64,000 nt of DNA, taken from contig NC_058499.1 of NCBI RefSeq assembly GCF_020382885.2, positions 4,409,501 to 4,473,500 of the forward strand. The letters run 5' to 3'. The notes below the pieces were generated by a model. The model worked only from the letters and a program-made list of their open reading frames with translations. It was not told the DNA's origin and searched no databases. Positions 49,601-63,078 of this stretch are shown piece by piece. The stretch's first letter is position 1. Each line of letters begins with the position of its first letter. Source of the DNA: Scatophagus argus (Eukaryota; Chordata; Actinopteri; Scatophagidae). The translations under genes were made by a program, and so were the position numbers.

Positions 49601-52600
49601 CTTCAGAGAAAAGCTTGTTGTGTTGCTGATGGTGTGTGGCGTGTGTGCGTGTGTGTGTATTTTTAGTGGCTGGCCCTTGTTTTTTTATGTTTTTGGAGCA
49701 GCAGCAGATGGCTGTGCTGCTCAGGAGTAGCACGTGGAGATTACAGAAAGCTCACCTGCAGCTGGACTCCTGCTGATCTAAACACTGGAAAAACTCAGGT
49801 TATTTAAGGACTTGATGGACTTGACAAATCCACTTCCATGTCCAGGTTCCTTTCTCCTCATGTCTCTCGCATTCAGCAGTGCAGTTTTGCAGTGGCAGGT
49901 CTCAAGCCTTCTTACATCCTTAACTGTTTTAACAGCGTTTTAACAAGAAGTGTGTGTGTGTGTAGTTTCTCCTTGACTTTCTGGGACGCTGAGTTCCCCC
50001 TCTTGCCTGCCAGCCTATATGCTCCAGCATGCCAGTGTGTGCATGACAAAGCAGAGGGCAGAGAACTTCCTGTTTTCAGGCCTCCGGACACATCAGATAT
50101 GAGCAGTGACGTAACACATGCGCACACACACACACACGCACACACATATGTAAACATGCACACATTTATCAGCCCTTACACAACCACCAGGTAGGTAGCA
50201 GATGTATGGACTCATTACAACCTTGTAAAGCTCTTTTCAGATAAACTTGCCTCTTCATAGTTTCCTTTAAACAAGCTAATTCCTTCAAAGTCACCTTAAA
50301 TTAAGTGTGTTTTTGTATGCTTCTGATTTATTCCTTGTCATCTCTAATAACTCAAGATCAAGAGTAATTCAGGAGATGTTCTTGGCATAGCATCCTCCCT
50401 CTGTGAAACATCTCTACGCTGCTTTTGAGCTCAGAGATGATTTTTGTTTTGTGCTGTTTAATTTCTGCAGCTTGTCACTGTTTCTCTGATATGAACACAC
50501 CAGTCCGCCCACACTGACTCCCCTGTCCTCAACCTAACGCAGAGCCCTCAGATGACTTCCTGAGAGCGGGTTTGACCGTACAGGCTTGAGTTGTTTTACT
50601 GTGAAACGGTTATGTTTCCTTTTTGGCTCTTCACCTGGACTCTGATACGGTCAGAGGACATGTGTGTTGACTAAGATCCCTGGTCGATCCTCTCAGTAGC
50701 AGCCGATTAACTTGCATTGGCTCCCTCTGTTTAAGCTTCTACAGTAAACAAACAAATAATCAGGTAAACACAAGGTTTGTCAGACTCACTCACGTCAAAC
50801 CCAACCACCTCCAGCAAAACGCCGGTCGCTGCAATGAGGCCAGTTTTCTTGTTGCAAGTAGAAATAGGACAGCACAAGTTTTATTTTTGTTGTCAGAGCT
50901 GTGGGGACATCACATAGACATCAGACAATAATAACTAATATTAATGGTATTTAAAGTACCTAAATTCAGTGTGATAACTGACTTAATTTTGGGATCCTAT
51001 ATATGCATTGAAAGAATGTTGCGACCATCCATAGCTTTGTATCTGAGTCTTTTGCAGAACTACGTACGCCGTCTCGTTCGTGGGTCTCACTGGGGAGGGA
51101 GTCTTTAGGGGATTCTGGCTCCGCTCTATGTTTTTGGTCTGGTATGTGAAGCTCATTCTTGGGCTGAGGCATCATGAGAAAGGCACAGACCGTGACTCAT
51201 AAGGAGTGAGAAAAAGCACAATGCCCTGTGGAAATGGGTTGTCCTGCCAAACACAGCTCCACATACCTTCCTAATCTGTCACTGTGGTTAGCACAAAGTT
51301 GGGCACACTGTTGGCACTGGTGTAATTTGATAAATGTCTTAAATGTGTTTTTACTGCATTATTAAATGCTGCAAAATAGTTGTTTGTGGCTGCACCCTCA
51401 GATGACTCATAGCTTTCAAGTTATTGCTGTTTATTAGATATATGATGAAAGCAGCTGATATTATTGTTTTTGGAGTTTCATTTACAGGCCCATGCTCACA
51501 TTTATTGAAATATCAAGACAACATGAACATGCTCAGACTTGCTTTTATTGCCGTTGTTGTAATAAAGAGATTTAGAAGTCACAACTCTAACAACTAGAAT
51601 AACCGCCTCGCTGCTGTGTGCCAGCCAGCCAGCCAGCCAAGTTACAGTTTACATCAGTGCCTGTCCAGATTTTGGAAACTGTTTCTGTGTAAGACTTTAG
51701 TGAATAATTCCTTAGGAGAACCATGCTGTCTTCACTTACAGTGCAAAGTGTCATTGCTTCATCATTTTAACTTATTGGACATTTGTGTGAAGTTTTGTCC
51801 CAGTTAGTTTCTTGACTTGTGGCCAGGTAAATATTCTGTATATGAATGAACCGACCCTCTAAACTCTGGTGTTTCAGTTTGGATTGCTGAAAAAAATAGA
51901 GCCTATTTTTCCCACTGAGATTTCTCCAGAAACTAAACCGAAACTACATCCACAGTTTTCCCTTCTAATTTAAACCCATGCTTATCTGAAATGGCAGCAG
52001 AACTTACAGTTGATGAGGGGTGAAAAACACTGAACACATAAACTGCATCTGTTCTTTTATTGACTCAATTTTAAAAATGTTTTTTACTCTTAGAGTGTGA
52101 CACTTGTGCAAAGCAGAACCCCATAGTATTTCAAATATACTGTGTATAGCTGTGAGTAGGGTAGAAAATAACCACTCTGTTATTCATTTCTGTGTAATTT
52201 TATACAGACATGGTTTTTAGAGACGGTGGCATCACTTGTGGGATTTTTAGGGAGGGCCTGGTGGTTTGACCGCTGTCTCTTGGCTGACCACCTTGACTAA
52301 TACGTCACGAATTTTATTTCCTCAGTGAACCCATATGAGCTCCCCGCTAAATTACGCCTTAGTCAGGGAAGACCACAAGCCGCGTTTACAGAGACAAGAG
52401 ACATTTCTTGTTATATCATCCCTCTGTCAGATTGTTCCATTAAAACATTCCTGGAAGGTTATTTATTCAGCATTGTTATATCTCAGCACCAAGAGGATGT
52501 CCTCCCTTTCCTACACTGCTGTGTTCCTTCCCCAAGATAAACAGACAGCAACTTTTGGATAAGGATGTGTTGGCGGTGCCAGCCAAGCCTGTTGCCTAAC

Positions 52601-55600
52601 AGTCCCATGAGATGTGAAAGCACTTGAAGGCCGTGACGCTGGACACAGCACTGATAAGACTGGACATCTATGGGAAGTGAAATTCAAACGGATAAACAGC
52701 CAAACAGGATGCTGGCAAAGTGGATCTCTATCTTCCTTTCTCTTTCTCCCTTCTCTCTTAGTGAATATGACACAAATCTACCCTACATCTCCTCCATTCT
52801 CAGTGGATGGTAAATGGAGTCCAGATTTTTAAAACAGAAATGCTGTGTGCAGTTCTTAAGCTACACCGTGGTCATGCATAATATAATTCATTTTTTAGTT
52901 ATTTGTCGCTGAAGAAAGAGTTTTTCACAAGGTCTAAACTACTGAGGTCAAGAAAATGAGAAAAATGTGTGTACTGTGGGGTCAGAGGGACGGCATGGAC
53001 ACAGTGTTGCACAGGAAGTCTCTTCAAAATGCCATTTTCAGCTGTGGCCATAAGGCCTCTTTGAATCATACCCTCAGGAGGACTAAAATGCAGTTTTCTT
53101 TTACTAAAGAGTCTCTGAGGTGGGAAGAGGTACCCTGTTCAAGCACCTAAAAAAAATGGGGTCAGAGTTCCTTTTTAGCCTGTGTGGCAGACACGAAGGG
53201 ACCAAAACCACCAATTTCACACTTGGGGTTCAACCTGCATTTCCTAAATAGTTATCCAAATGATAAGTCTTAACTCATAAATGTCCTCCCTTTCTTCACG
53301 CTTAAAAGGTTCCCGATTCTTTACTTCCTCCATATGCTAAGTGTCAAAACAGGGTGTAATTGTGAAGTGCCCTTTCAAAATGCTAAGTGTTAAGAAAATG
53401 TAATTACTGGTTCACTGTTCAGTATGCTTTTATATACTAAATGCTAAAATTGAGTCATTTATTTGGGAATTAGGTTACCACATGCATGTAATTTCATGCA
53501 AGAATTATTCATTTTCATGTTTTGCCAAGCATGCATGGATGTCGGTTTTTTGGAGGGGCGTATATCTTTTGGAGTAAAACTCTCTCTGACTGTAAATCAT
53601 AGCTCATTCAGTCTTCATGCCATTGAAAACCATTACGTGCCTCTTGATTCCTTTTCCCCCCTCCCACTGTGAGCTGACATGATTTCCCTCATGCCCAGGG
53701 AGCTGCCAGATTGTGAGGTTCAGGCCAGGCGGCAGTGATGCTGGTGGAAGCATCCAGTGTTTGTGTTGTGTTTACAGTGCAGGGATGGCTTACTCAGCTG
53801 TTCAGACAATCACGTCTGACTTGCAGCAGGCTGTTTACTCTTTATTATTGACTTCGTAATGGGAGAAACATGACTTTAGCTGATACACTCTCTGTTTTAC
53901 TCTTTCTTATTGAAAACCTAAACCTGTATAGTTTTAAAATATGATATAAACATACAAAATGCTCACAAATCCCAACTGTTCCAGTCCTCTTCCTGTCCTG
54001 AAATATGGGCCTGGAAATGATGTTTGATGGGAAATGTGGAGCTGTCGGACGTTTATGAATGTGAAATGAGAAATTAATTAATTAACCACAGCTGGTTCAA
54101 ACTGGATTCATGACCGGTTTCATAATATGATCTTCTTTTACAGTATGTCTCTTCTCTTGTGAGCTTGAAAGCTGAAATAAACCCCAACCATCTGCTCATG
54201 TTTACGCTGACTAAAACACTGAAAGGGATTTTTCTGCATCATTAAGAAGTTGCACATCATGTATTCTGTTGTGTACTGTGCCGTGGTACTCACTTCGCCC
54301 CACTTCGTCTCTCTCCAGGTGATTACTGTGAGGTGAATGTGTGCAGTAACGGTGGAACCTGTGTGACCGGAGCAGGAGCTCCGTTTGTTTGTATCTGCCC
54401 TGATGGCTTCTCTGGAGAAACCTGCAATGAAACCGAGACTGGTAAGCCTCACCTCTCAGGTTGAGATGAGTTTGCTGGTTATACAGTATATATATATTTA
54501 TATTGATTCTTAGACTTGAAGCTCTGAATCTGAGTAGCCAGAGTCTTTTTAAAGAAAAGAGTGCAAATTGGCAAAACCTAAACAAATGCTGAAATAAACA
54601 TTACATAACCAACATAGACATCAACCGTATCCTTCACCCAAAACTAGCTCCAGAAAAAATGTATTACTGCTTAACCCCTGTTAATCTTAACCCTCCTCTC
54701 TTCTGTTTCCTCTGTGTGTTTTTCCTCGTCCAATAGGACCCTGCCACCCCAACCCGTGTAAGAATGATGGCACCTGCGAGTTGACGGGTCATGTCCGCCG
54801 AGGTGACGTCTTCAGCGAGTACATCTGCAAGTGCCAGCCGGGCTTCGACGGAGTCCACTGCCAGAACAGTAAGCCTCAGCTCCGTCTTCATGAGCTTTAA
54901 AATGATTGCTGTTTAATAACTGTCAATCTTCCCTCTGGAGTTGTGTTATAAATGTGAGATCTGGAGTAATTTGAAGGTTTTGTAACCTGATCCATAGAAC
55001 TGTGTTCTGTATTTTATAAGTATATTTGTTATGGCCAGGTTAAATCTCATGAATACATGGAAAGGCTGACTATGAGAACTGGAACAGTCTCAAAAAAAAT
55101 TAAGCTTAGTGGGCATATTTTCGCTGCCACATCTCTGGACTCTGTTGTGAGAAGTGTAATTAAGATCGTTTGTCGACGTATTTAAACACAACTATTTACC
55201 ACAATCATTAGTCTTGATTGTTTCATCCATTTTTGTATCTCATCACTACAGTAAATCTTCACTACTTTGAGCTGCAGCAGCACACTGAATTAAAAGTCTC
55301 AGTGTTGCTGATGTGCACCTTCTTTCCCCAACTGTAGATATGCATTCTTGTACAACTAACTGGCAAGCCTGATGAGGTCCATGTTTATCTGTCTAACTCG
55401 ACACACTAACATGAGCACAGCTGCTGTGAGTGCTGGCCATCAGACAGACAGCTGTCGTCCCTGTGGGAGCCTCATTCACACGTCACTCAGACCAGGTTGG
55501 TTCAGTCAGGGTCAGCCTCGGAGAGAACGTGCTGCGCTCCACCAACTGCCTCCAGCCCTGCACACAGAGACAGATGGCTACTGTTTGTGCGAGAAGGCAG

Positions 55601-57436
55601 CAGAACAACAGTGCACGAGGAAGTTATTTAGCAGAAATCAAGTGGGACTTTTGAGAAAGTCTATTTGTGTTTGATCACGTATGCCTTTTTATCCTAGGTG
55701 TCCAAGGGGCGGATTTAAGTTTGCCAAAAGGTAATGGTGGAAATGGGACTTGAGGACACAAAAAGCCTGTGTGTTTGTGTTCTGTGCTATGGTCTCTTTT
55801 CCTTTTCGAATCCAGGTGCTTTCTGTTCTCTTGGCTGCATGCGGATGCTGAGGAATTCAACAAAGCACACACACAACATGCACATACATACACTGACACT
55901 CACAGACGGGGAAGCGCTGAGTTCAGCACTGTCTCTCCCCGTTTCTGAGTCAAGGCTAGCAGCAAAACCGGCAGTGAGATAATCTCAGTGTTATATAAAC
56001 TCCCTTTTTATCAGTTAACCCACGCTGACAGGAAGACGTCCTTTCATACTTAAAGATTTAGTATGAAAGTCCCTCATGCGTCTAACCTCAGTGAAGCTAT
56101 TCAAGTTACCATCTATTTTAATCTAGAATTCCCCAGCCCATACTTAAACTCCAAACTACTCATCTGACTTTTAAAAAGTTCAGCTAAGTGTCTGCTGTTT
56201 GTGTTTTATTTTGCCCCCAAGAGCCACAAATCACAGCTCATCAAAATCCATACATTCACAAGTCCTTTGGCAGGTACTTTTAGCTGAGCTGCCAGATTAC
56301 GAGCCCTGTGCAGAGAAAGCATTTACACTAATTAGATAATGCCTCGAGGATAATGATGAGGGGAGTTTATTTGACCATGCTGGTTTATGAGAACCCATCT
56401 GGGGACTGCTGGGTCAGGGAGGTGCCCCTCCATTCACAGCTGCTGATGACTGTGTTGTGACAGTTGAAGTGCTCTCTAATTTGTGTGTGTGTGTGTGTGC
56501 GCGCGCATGTATGTGTGTGGGCAAAAATGCGAGGCTCATGGCAGCCAGCTCCTATGGTTTGTGTGAAACAGAGATGGAGACAGGCTGTAGAAAACCAGTG
56601 ACTGTGGCGAGCCTGCCAAGGCACAGTGTGGTTAAACATTTGTCTAGCATCCTCACACTCACTTAACACACGAAAAAGCATTTTGAGAGAAACATTTTAG
56701 TGCGTAAATTGATCAGAAAGTCACCATGATCCTCCCACTGATCAACCGTGAGGATATGTGAGTGGAAGATGAACTGGTTTTTGACCAGACCATGGTCAAA
56801 CACAGTCCCTGACGAGTCCCAAACTACCTCTCAATCTAGAACAATGTTCCACTTCATCTAGAAAATTATAAATAGTAAAATGAAGCCATAACAAAGTGGA
56901 AGATGGACTCATTGGGAATAGAGTAGAGGATAGAAAATGGCACCATCCTCTCCTTTGAGGTCACTCATGGACAAGAAGTTAAAAACAAAGGACAAATTAT
57001 TATTGTTTTCACAAACTGTAGTTCAAATGTATTTAATTGCTGAATTGAAATCTGAAATTTCTCCTTCAAACACTAAAATTCCTCTGAGAAACAGATCAAG
57101 AGAGCAAGAAAATCTCTACTGGAAAAAGCTTAATCACGTGTGCGCTGCTCATCCCACATGAACAACCACACACAGCTCATGATCTCATATACAGACTGTT
57201 TAGCATACTCATACACACATCCCTCGTGCCAGCCTAGCCAACAGAAAGTGGCGATCCACGCTGAGCGCTCACGACGTCAGCGCTGCTACTGTTGCCGGGC
57301 GGAAAAGTGAACGTGGAGGCGGAACGGTGAATTAAGTCTGCCCTCCTGACAATGTCACACTCACTACTCAGGTCTGACTGCAGCACTTGTGACTGTCCTG
57401 TCAAATTGGCCTAAAAGCCTTTATGGGTTGCAGGGG

Positions 57437-57488
<52 letters not shown>

Positions 57489-60400
57489 GAAGCAGGGAGA
57501 GGGATGTTAATAGCCGTTCACTTCACTTTTGGCCAACACAGATGGATGGAAACAGTGAGGGGAAAGAAAAAGGAGTCTTGCTTACAGTCTCTAAATTCCA
57601 GATTTTCGCAACAGATTAAGGCAGCTATTTGCTTCCTGGAAATCACTAAAGGGGGTGTGTGTGTGTGCGTGTCCTGCTTTTTTCAGTTGTTTTGGGAGAG
57701 TTTTCAGCTCCTCCCAGGATGTGGTAGTGTGGGCAAACTGCGCTCCATGCCCCCCTGTGGAGTAAAGGGTGTGCAGATATATAAGATATATTTATGTTTT
57801 CTCTGTGTCTTTGTGCTGTCACTGATCTGACTAAAACTGGCATGATTTTATTCTTTTACTAATTGTGTACATTAAACAAGACAGACTGCAGAGTTGCTTA
57901 TCTGGAATCACAATGTGATCTTAAGAAACAGAAGCAGCTGTGAGGTGTTTTAACTAGTGAAGCCGAACAGTCGCTAAATTTTGAGCCATGCTGTCAAGTT
58001 GGCATAAATTAGAAAGACTCTGTGAACATCATGTAGCTATAGTGAAACCATGTAACCAGACTTGCTCAGTATGGGAGTCTGAATGTCCAGGTCTGCTTAC
58101 AAAACATAATTGGTATTCAATTAGATATTTAAATACTGCATATTTATATCTGTGTTGCATCCTCTGTTGTCCAGTCCACTCCAGAAAATTCAGTGTGTGT
58201 AAAAATGTACTGTCAATACATGATTCTTCTTTTTCTTTTCTTCTTCTGAAAGTAAGGTGAAGCAACGTAAAGTAAATAAATAAATAAAAATCCACAGCGT
58301 CACAAGTTGTGCTTAAAGTTTCATCTGTATTTGTTAGAAAGCAAAAGAGAAGAAAATACAATCATGCATACATGTAGGTAATTTATGCTTAATTTACACA
58401 TAAATGAACTTTCTCAGTTAAGGGGAAAGGATCTTCTTGTGGTAATTAAAGTGCAGTTCAAACAACAATATAAGAACCACAGCTATCGTTTAGCAGTGCA
58501 CGGGATCTGATGTCACCATGTCTTGATCTATTCAGAGTGAGCACATAGAGACACAGCTTTAAATCATATGCTCTGTAAAAATACTTTGTGACATCAGAAG
58601 TTTCAACTCAGAGCTCCAGCACAGACTAACACTCTGGCAGAGATCCGATTCAAGGCTATTCTGGGTGCTACTCGCGCTCTCTGGTGCACTGCAGTCCACA
58701 CAGTGTACAGCAAATTATACATCCGGAAACCTTTCAGCCTTTTTTATTCAATAATGTCACCGTGGTTTTATCTGGTGACCATAATTCCTACAGAGCAACC
58801 CCCTTCTTGGTTACTCTGCCATGGCAACGGTGAGAGTGGTGATTACAAATATGTAATTTCCTTATTTCATGTTGTCATTGGTCGGAAGAAAAGACTAACT
58901 TTTCTTCTCTGCCACAGTCCCATTGCAAATGTTGTGTATGACAGGCGGAAAGTTGACGTTCATAACAATTGTATCATAAATTTTGCTTTTTAATGCAGTG
59001 TTGGATAGTGTGCTGTTGGGCTAAAGGATAACTTTGTGTCACTCCCCACACTTACTGCTCTTCATCTTGGCAGAGTAATGTATAAATATCACAGAGGGTT
59101 TCATTTCCAAACTCAGTCTGACTTCCTTGTGGACTGAGGCCTCACACTGTGAGGTAAGGAGAATGCATCATATCACACCATCAGACTCGCACATTTTTTT
59201 TTTCATAGGCCCAAATCCTGCTGGCTGCAGCACAGATCAGCATGTAGATAGGTTTGCTGATCACTGCACGCGCTGCCAGCTGACCTTGGCTTTGCGTCGA
59301 TCAGGGTCAGGTTTCAAACAAGCCGAGATTGTTATTGGTTTTCGCTTCATGCTGGGGCAGATATTGATGCTGTAAATATTGTGGTAGTGTGCTGTTCCGT
59401 TAGGAGCTGCTGCGTTTGTTGGATTCAAGCCCTAAAACATCCCCCAAAATCTGTAATGTACACAAACAGAGAGCTGATATATGGGTACTGTTTAACATGG
59501 AACAGCTGATTAGATGTCAGTATTGTTTTTCTTAGTTGGCATTTTTTGGAGTTGCAGCCTTTTCACCCTGAGGCATTGCTAGTCTTTCATGTTAACCGTG
59601 AGTGTGTACATTTCAGGCATGTGTAGCCCTGCTAATAAACAGACTTACAAGACTCTGATGTCATCCACCTGTTCCTCTACCTGTCTCAGGGATGCTATGT
59701 GCTCCTCAGGCTCCTCCCCTAACTGTCTCTCCCCTCTGGTTGTCACATAAATGGATTAGACCCTGTAGCAGACCAGACTGTATGGTCCTCCTGGTGCCCA
59801 ATCCTCTTAATGGAGAGAGAACCACCAGCTGACGCACACAGAGTTTCCGTCGGTCTGTCATCAATTACTGATGTAGAGCTGTATGGTGTGTCTTCTCAGA
59901 CATGAGAGAGAGAGAGAGAGCTCTTGGTCTGCCACAGTTTGGTGAGGAACATGTGGTTGGTTTCTGGTACGCTGACATCATGGAGCATGTTGACATTTTG
60001 CCCTGTCAGCCTCTTGAAGTGAGAAGTCAGGAATGCTTCAGACATCCACTCAAGTACTCCATACGAGAGCTCTTTCAGTTATACCCTGTACATCAAATAA
60101 AGGGAATGAATCTTTCCATTCATTTAGAACACTTAAAACTTTGCCTGTAGCATTAGAAAGGCCCTTCAGAAATTCTTTAAACCCAAAGGTGTCCTGATAT
60201 TATCAATATATTCAAATATCTGGATGCAGGCACAAGTAGCTGGTACCCACTAACTTCTTGCAAGACAATAAATTGCTTCAAAGTATTTACAAATCGCAGA
60301 GAAGAGCGGCTGCTGCTGATGGAACTAGTCTATTTTATGCGCTTGTGTCTAAGCTCCAGAGCCAGACATGTCACGACTGTGAACCTCGTCATCCAGAGTT

Positions 60401-63078
60401 TGTGCATGCGCATTTCAGAATAACCGTATTCCTTCTGTGACTGTGTGAAAATGAATGTTTGGACACGGAGCTATTTATGGAAAGAGCATGTGGGTAGGGA
60501 CGGTGCTGCCATGTGTGTGTTTGTTGGATAGAAACATAACATCATTGTGCCCGAGTCGTTTGCGTGCATTTTCATTGGTAATAACAACCAGTGAGGATTA
60601 AAGCTCCAGAGAGTCGCTGAAATCCCCCTTCTGGTTTGCAGTCATCTATACAACCAGCTAAATTTGTGCCTTGTTCTTTGTGTATGTGGTCAATATACAG
60701 TGTGTTCAAAGCTGGTTTAGTCACACTGACAGATCATGTGGGTGAGAGATGAAAAGGAGTTTGAGATGATTCCCGTTTCGTCTCCCCAACTCATCTAACA
60801 CAGACTTGGATCTGGACAGATAGTGTTGGTGAGGGCACCATCAAGAGGCAAAACATAGCATTACAAGGGAGCTAAATATAACATTGTTCTGAAATGGCCC
60901 CTAATGATACTTTGGGAGGCTGGGATTTCGCTGAGCTCAACGACTAAACTCCAGGGGACTTTTCCGTTCTATACTCTACATCTTGTTGACATGAGCTCCT
61001 GGTGCAGATCTCTTGATCAAGGCTACATTTACTCTTTAACGACCAGAAACAAGCTCCTCTCTCTTGCCTTCTCTCTGCTGTTTCTCCGTCTCTGTTAGCA
61101 TGTCTTCATCTAACCTCAGCATGAAGCGGCTGAAGAAACATCAAACTCCCATCTCTTAAGCATGTCGCAATCTTCACTCCCACACTGCTAACTAACTTTG
61201 ATCTACTTTCAGAGTGGCTGATAACAGTTCAGCAGTAAGCTGCTTATGTTTGGCTACAGTCTGTGATGGTGTGATTTATCTCTCTGTAGATGTGAACGAC
61301 TGTGCCGGCCAGCCATGCGAGAACGGTGGCACCTGCAGGGACCTGGATGGAGATTTTAAATGCCACTGCCCATCCCCTTATGTGGGCAAACATTGCCAGC
61401 TGCGTAAGTGTGACCAGAAAACTACATGTGTGTGTCTCACAAATTCAGTATTTTCACATTTATTCAAATAAGCAAACGGTACACATACACATAATCCTTA
61501 TGTAACGTTGTTCTGTTGCAGATGTTTTAGAAATATATTGATTGAAAGAAGTACAGTTAAATGAGGACATTAATTTTGATGGGATTGGGAAGGCAGCCAA
61601 GCTGCTGCATTTTACAATGATCAATAGGCAGCCTAAAGTGAGCCTGCCAAATGAGAAATCAATACTTTATTCAGTTAAGCTGATTCAACCCTCTGCATCC
61701 TTAATGACTTGATGGTTTGTACAGCTCAGTGAAAGTATAGTCCTCACAAAAGTTTTGGCTGAATGTGTATTAGACTTTGATTACTTTGTTTAGTAAGGGA
61801 AAATGTACTCAGACATTTCTCTACGTACACATCAGTCCTTTTCATTCATTTCATATTTTAGCAGAAGCTCAAGTTATTGTAAAAATTAAGCAAGTAACAA
61901 AGCAAGATTATTTCTTATGACTTAGCTACAGTGAAGTGTAGTCAGTTTACTCCAATATCAGTGTTTCTGCATGCATTTGAGTTTGTTGTATTTGCCTGTT
62001 TAACCAGGTTTCTGAAGGTTACTGTATGCTAAATTTGCATGAGGGCCACAGTGAGAAAACCTACTCTGACGCCACTGACTGCCTGTCCCCTGCAGGCTGT
62101 ATTTCTCTGCTCGGCCTGGAGGGAGGTGGCATCGCTGAGTCCCAGATCTCAGCCTCATCAGTCCGTTACAGCATGCTGGGCCTGCAGCGCTGGGGACCTG
62201 AGCTCGGCCGCCTTCACAACAAGGGGCTGGTCAACGCCTGGAGTCCCGCTGCACATGACAGGAACCCGTGGATAGAGGTGAGACACGCAGTCTCACATGT
62301 GGACAGAAACTGCATAGATGGATACATGTTTTTCATCTATCTGTCAAGAAAAACTTGTCCTGCTGCCATTAGTTTATTATGTCTAAATAAAATAAACTTA
62401 GCTTTACTGATGACTTAAAGTCAGTCCCACACATGAAGAGGCTTTTGCTGAGTACCTGAATGATATTGTTATAGTGAAAAGTGTTTGTCGTCTTTTGGAT
62501 TGGAGTTCTCCTGAGAAAGAAACTTACATTACTTATGTCACTTTTTCTGCAATTTCAGATCAACATGCAAAGAAAGATGCGCTTCACAGGTATAGTGACG
62601 CAGGGTGCCAGTCGAATGGGGACAGCTGAGTTCATCAAGGCTTTCAAGGTGGCCTCGAGTCTGGACGGCAAGACGTACACCATGTACAGAACAGAGGGAG
62701 AGAGGAAGGACCGTGTAAGGAGACACACGAGTCTGTTTTAAACTGTGCATATTGAAAAATGTGATGCATCACCAAGTTTCCAAAAGTCAGAAATGAGCCA
62801 CTAGAGGGCGCAGTCGCACTAAAAAAATCATTCAGTACACACGATACAAACAAATGGTTGTTCATCAGTTCATGTAACAGATTATTCTAAGAATGCTCCT
62901 GACCCACTTGGCTAAGACCACCTCTCTTTGTAGGTATTTGTTGGAAATGTGGACAACGACGGCACCAAAACCAACCTGTTTGAGCCCCCGATCATCGGCC
63001 AGTACATTCGCATCATCCCTGTGGTGTGTCGCAAGGCCTGCACCCTCCGCATGGAGCTGGTGGGCTGCGAGCTCAACG
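46630..63078 (+). CDS. mfge8: Milk fat globule-EGF factor 8 / lactadherin (3' partial)
   Basis: Secreted bridge between integrins and phosphatidylserine on dying cells. Seven exons in the window: 46630-46699, 54319-54441, 54737-54868, 61290-61403, 62096-62277, 62559-62714 and 62934-63078. They give 307 residues, and the reading frame continues beyond 64000. Signal peptide at about 1-22 ([15 protein letters not shown]). EGF1 about 24-64 with an NET glycosylation sequon at 60. EGF2 about 65-108 carries the integrin motif RGD at 86-88 (RRGDVF). EGF3 about 109-146 starts VNDC, a calcium-binding type. The first discoidin (C1) domain starts at 147 and ends VGCELNG. The second (C2) is outside. Three EGFs resemble edil3, but the abhd2/rlbp1 neighbourhood and the RGDVF loop favour mfge8. 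Confidence 0.88.
46700..54318 (+). other. mfge8: mfge8 intron 1
   Basis: A 7.6 kb first intron. Only simple repeats (CA/TG near 49960 and 50120) were recognised. The ORFs in it have no known domain. Confidence 0.55.
56481..56519. repeat. GT/GC alternating tract
   Basis: TTGTGTGTGTG run passing into GCGCGCGC and then ATGTATGTGTGTGG. An uninterrupted purine-pyrimidine alternation of this kind can adopt Z-DNA. Confidence 0.85.
57251..57328. promoter_or_regulatory. CpG-dense patch in mfge8 intron 3
   Basis: About 11 CpGs in under 80 bases within otherwise CpG-poor intron. Includes CGACGTCA (seven of eight bases of the palindromic CRE) and two GGCGGAA/GGGCGGAA ETS-like sites. The role is unknown. 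Confidence 0.4.
57441..57486. repeat. (TG)23 microsatellite
   Basis: Twenty-three uninterrupted TG units in mfge8 intron 3, about 110 bases after the CpG-dense patch. Confidence 0.97.

Larger units (their letters stand above)
54869..61289 (+). other. mfge8: mfge8 intron 3
   Basis: A 6.4 kb intron with alternating purine-pyrimidine tracts (56481-56519, 57441-57486), a CpG-dense patch (57251-57328) and a short (GA)n near 59905. No exon was found between EGF2 and EGF3. Confidence 0.55.

Noticed and set aside
54138-54585. Minus-strand ORFs of 104 and 124 codons
   Set aside because: Shadows of the first EGF exon of mfge8 and its flanks.
55372-55674. 100-codon ORF in mfge8 intron 3
   Set aside because: Cysteine-containing but without EGF spacing or suitable splice sites, and no matching phase for an extra mfge8 exon.
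46630-63078. edil3 instead of mfge8
   Set aside because: The three-EGF layout fits edil3, but the abhd2-rlbp1 neighbours and the RGDVF loop match the MFGE8 locus. Left as the main alternative.
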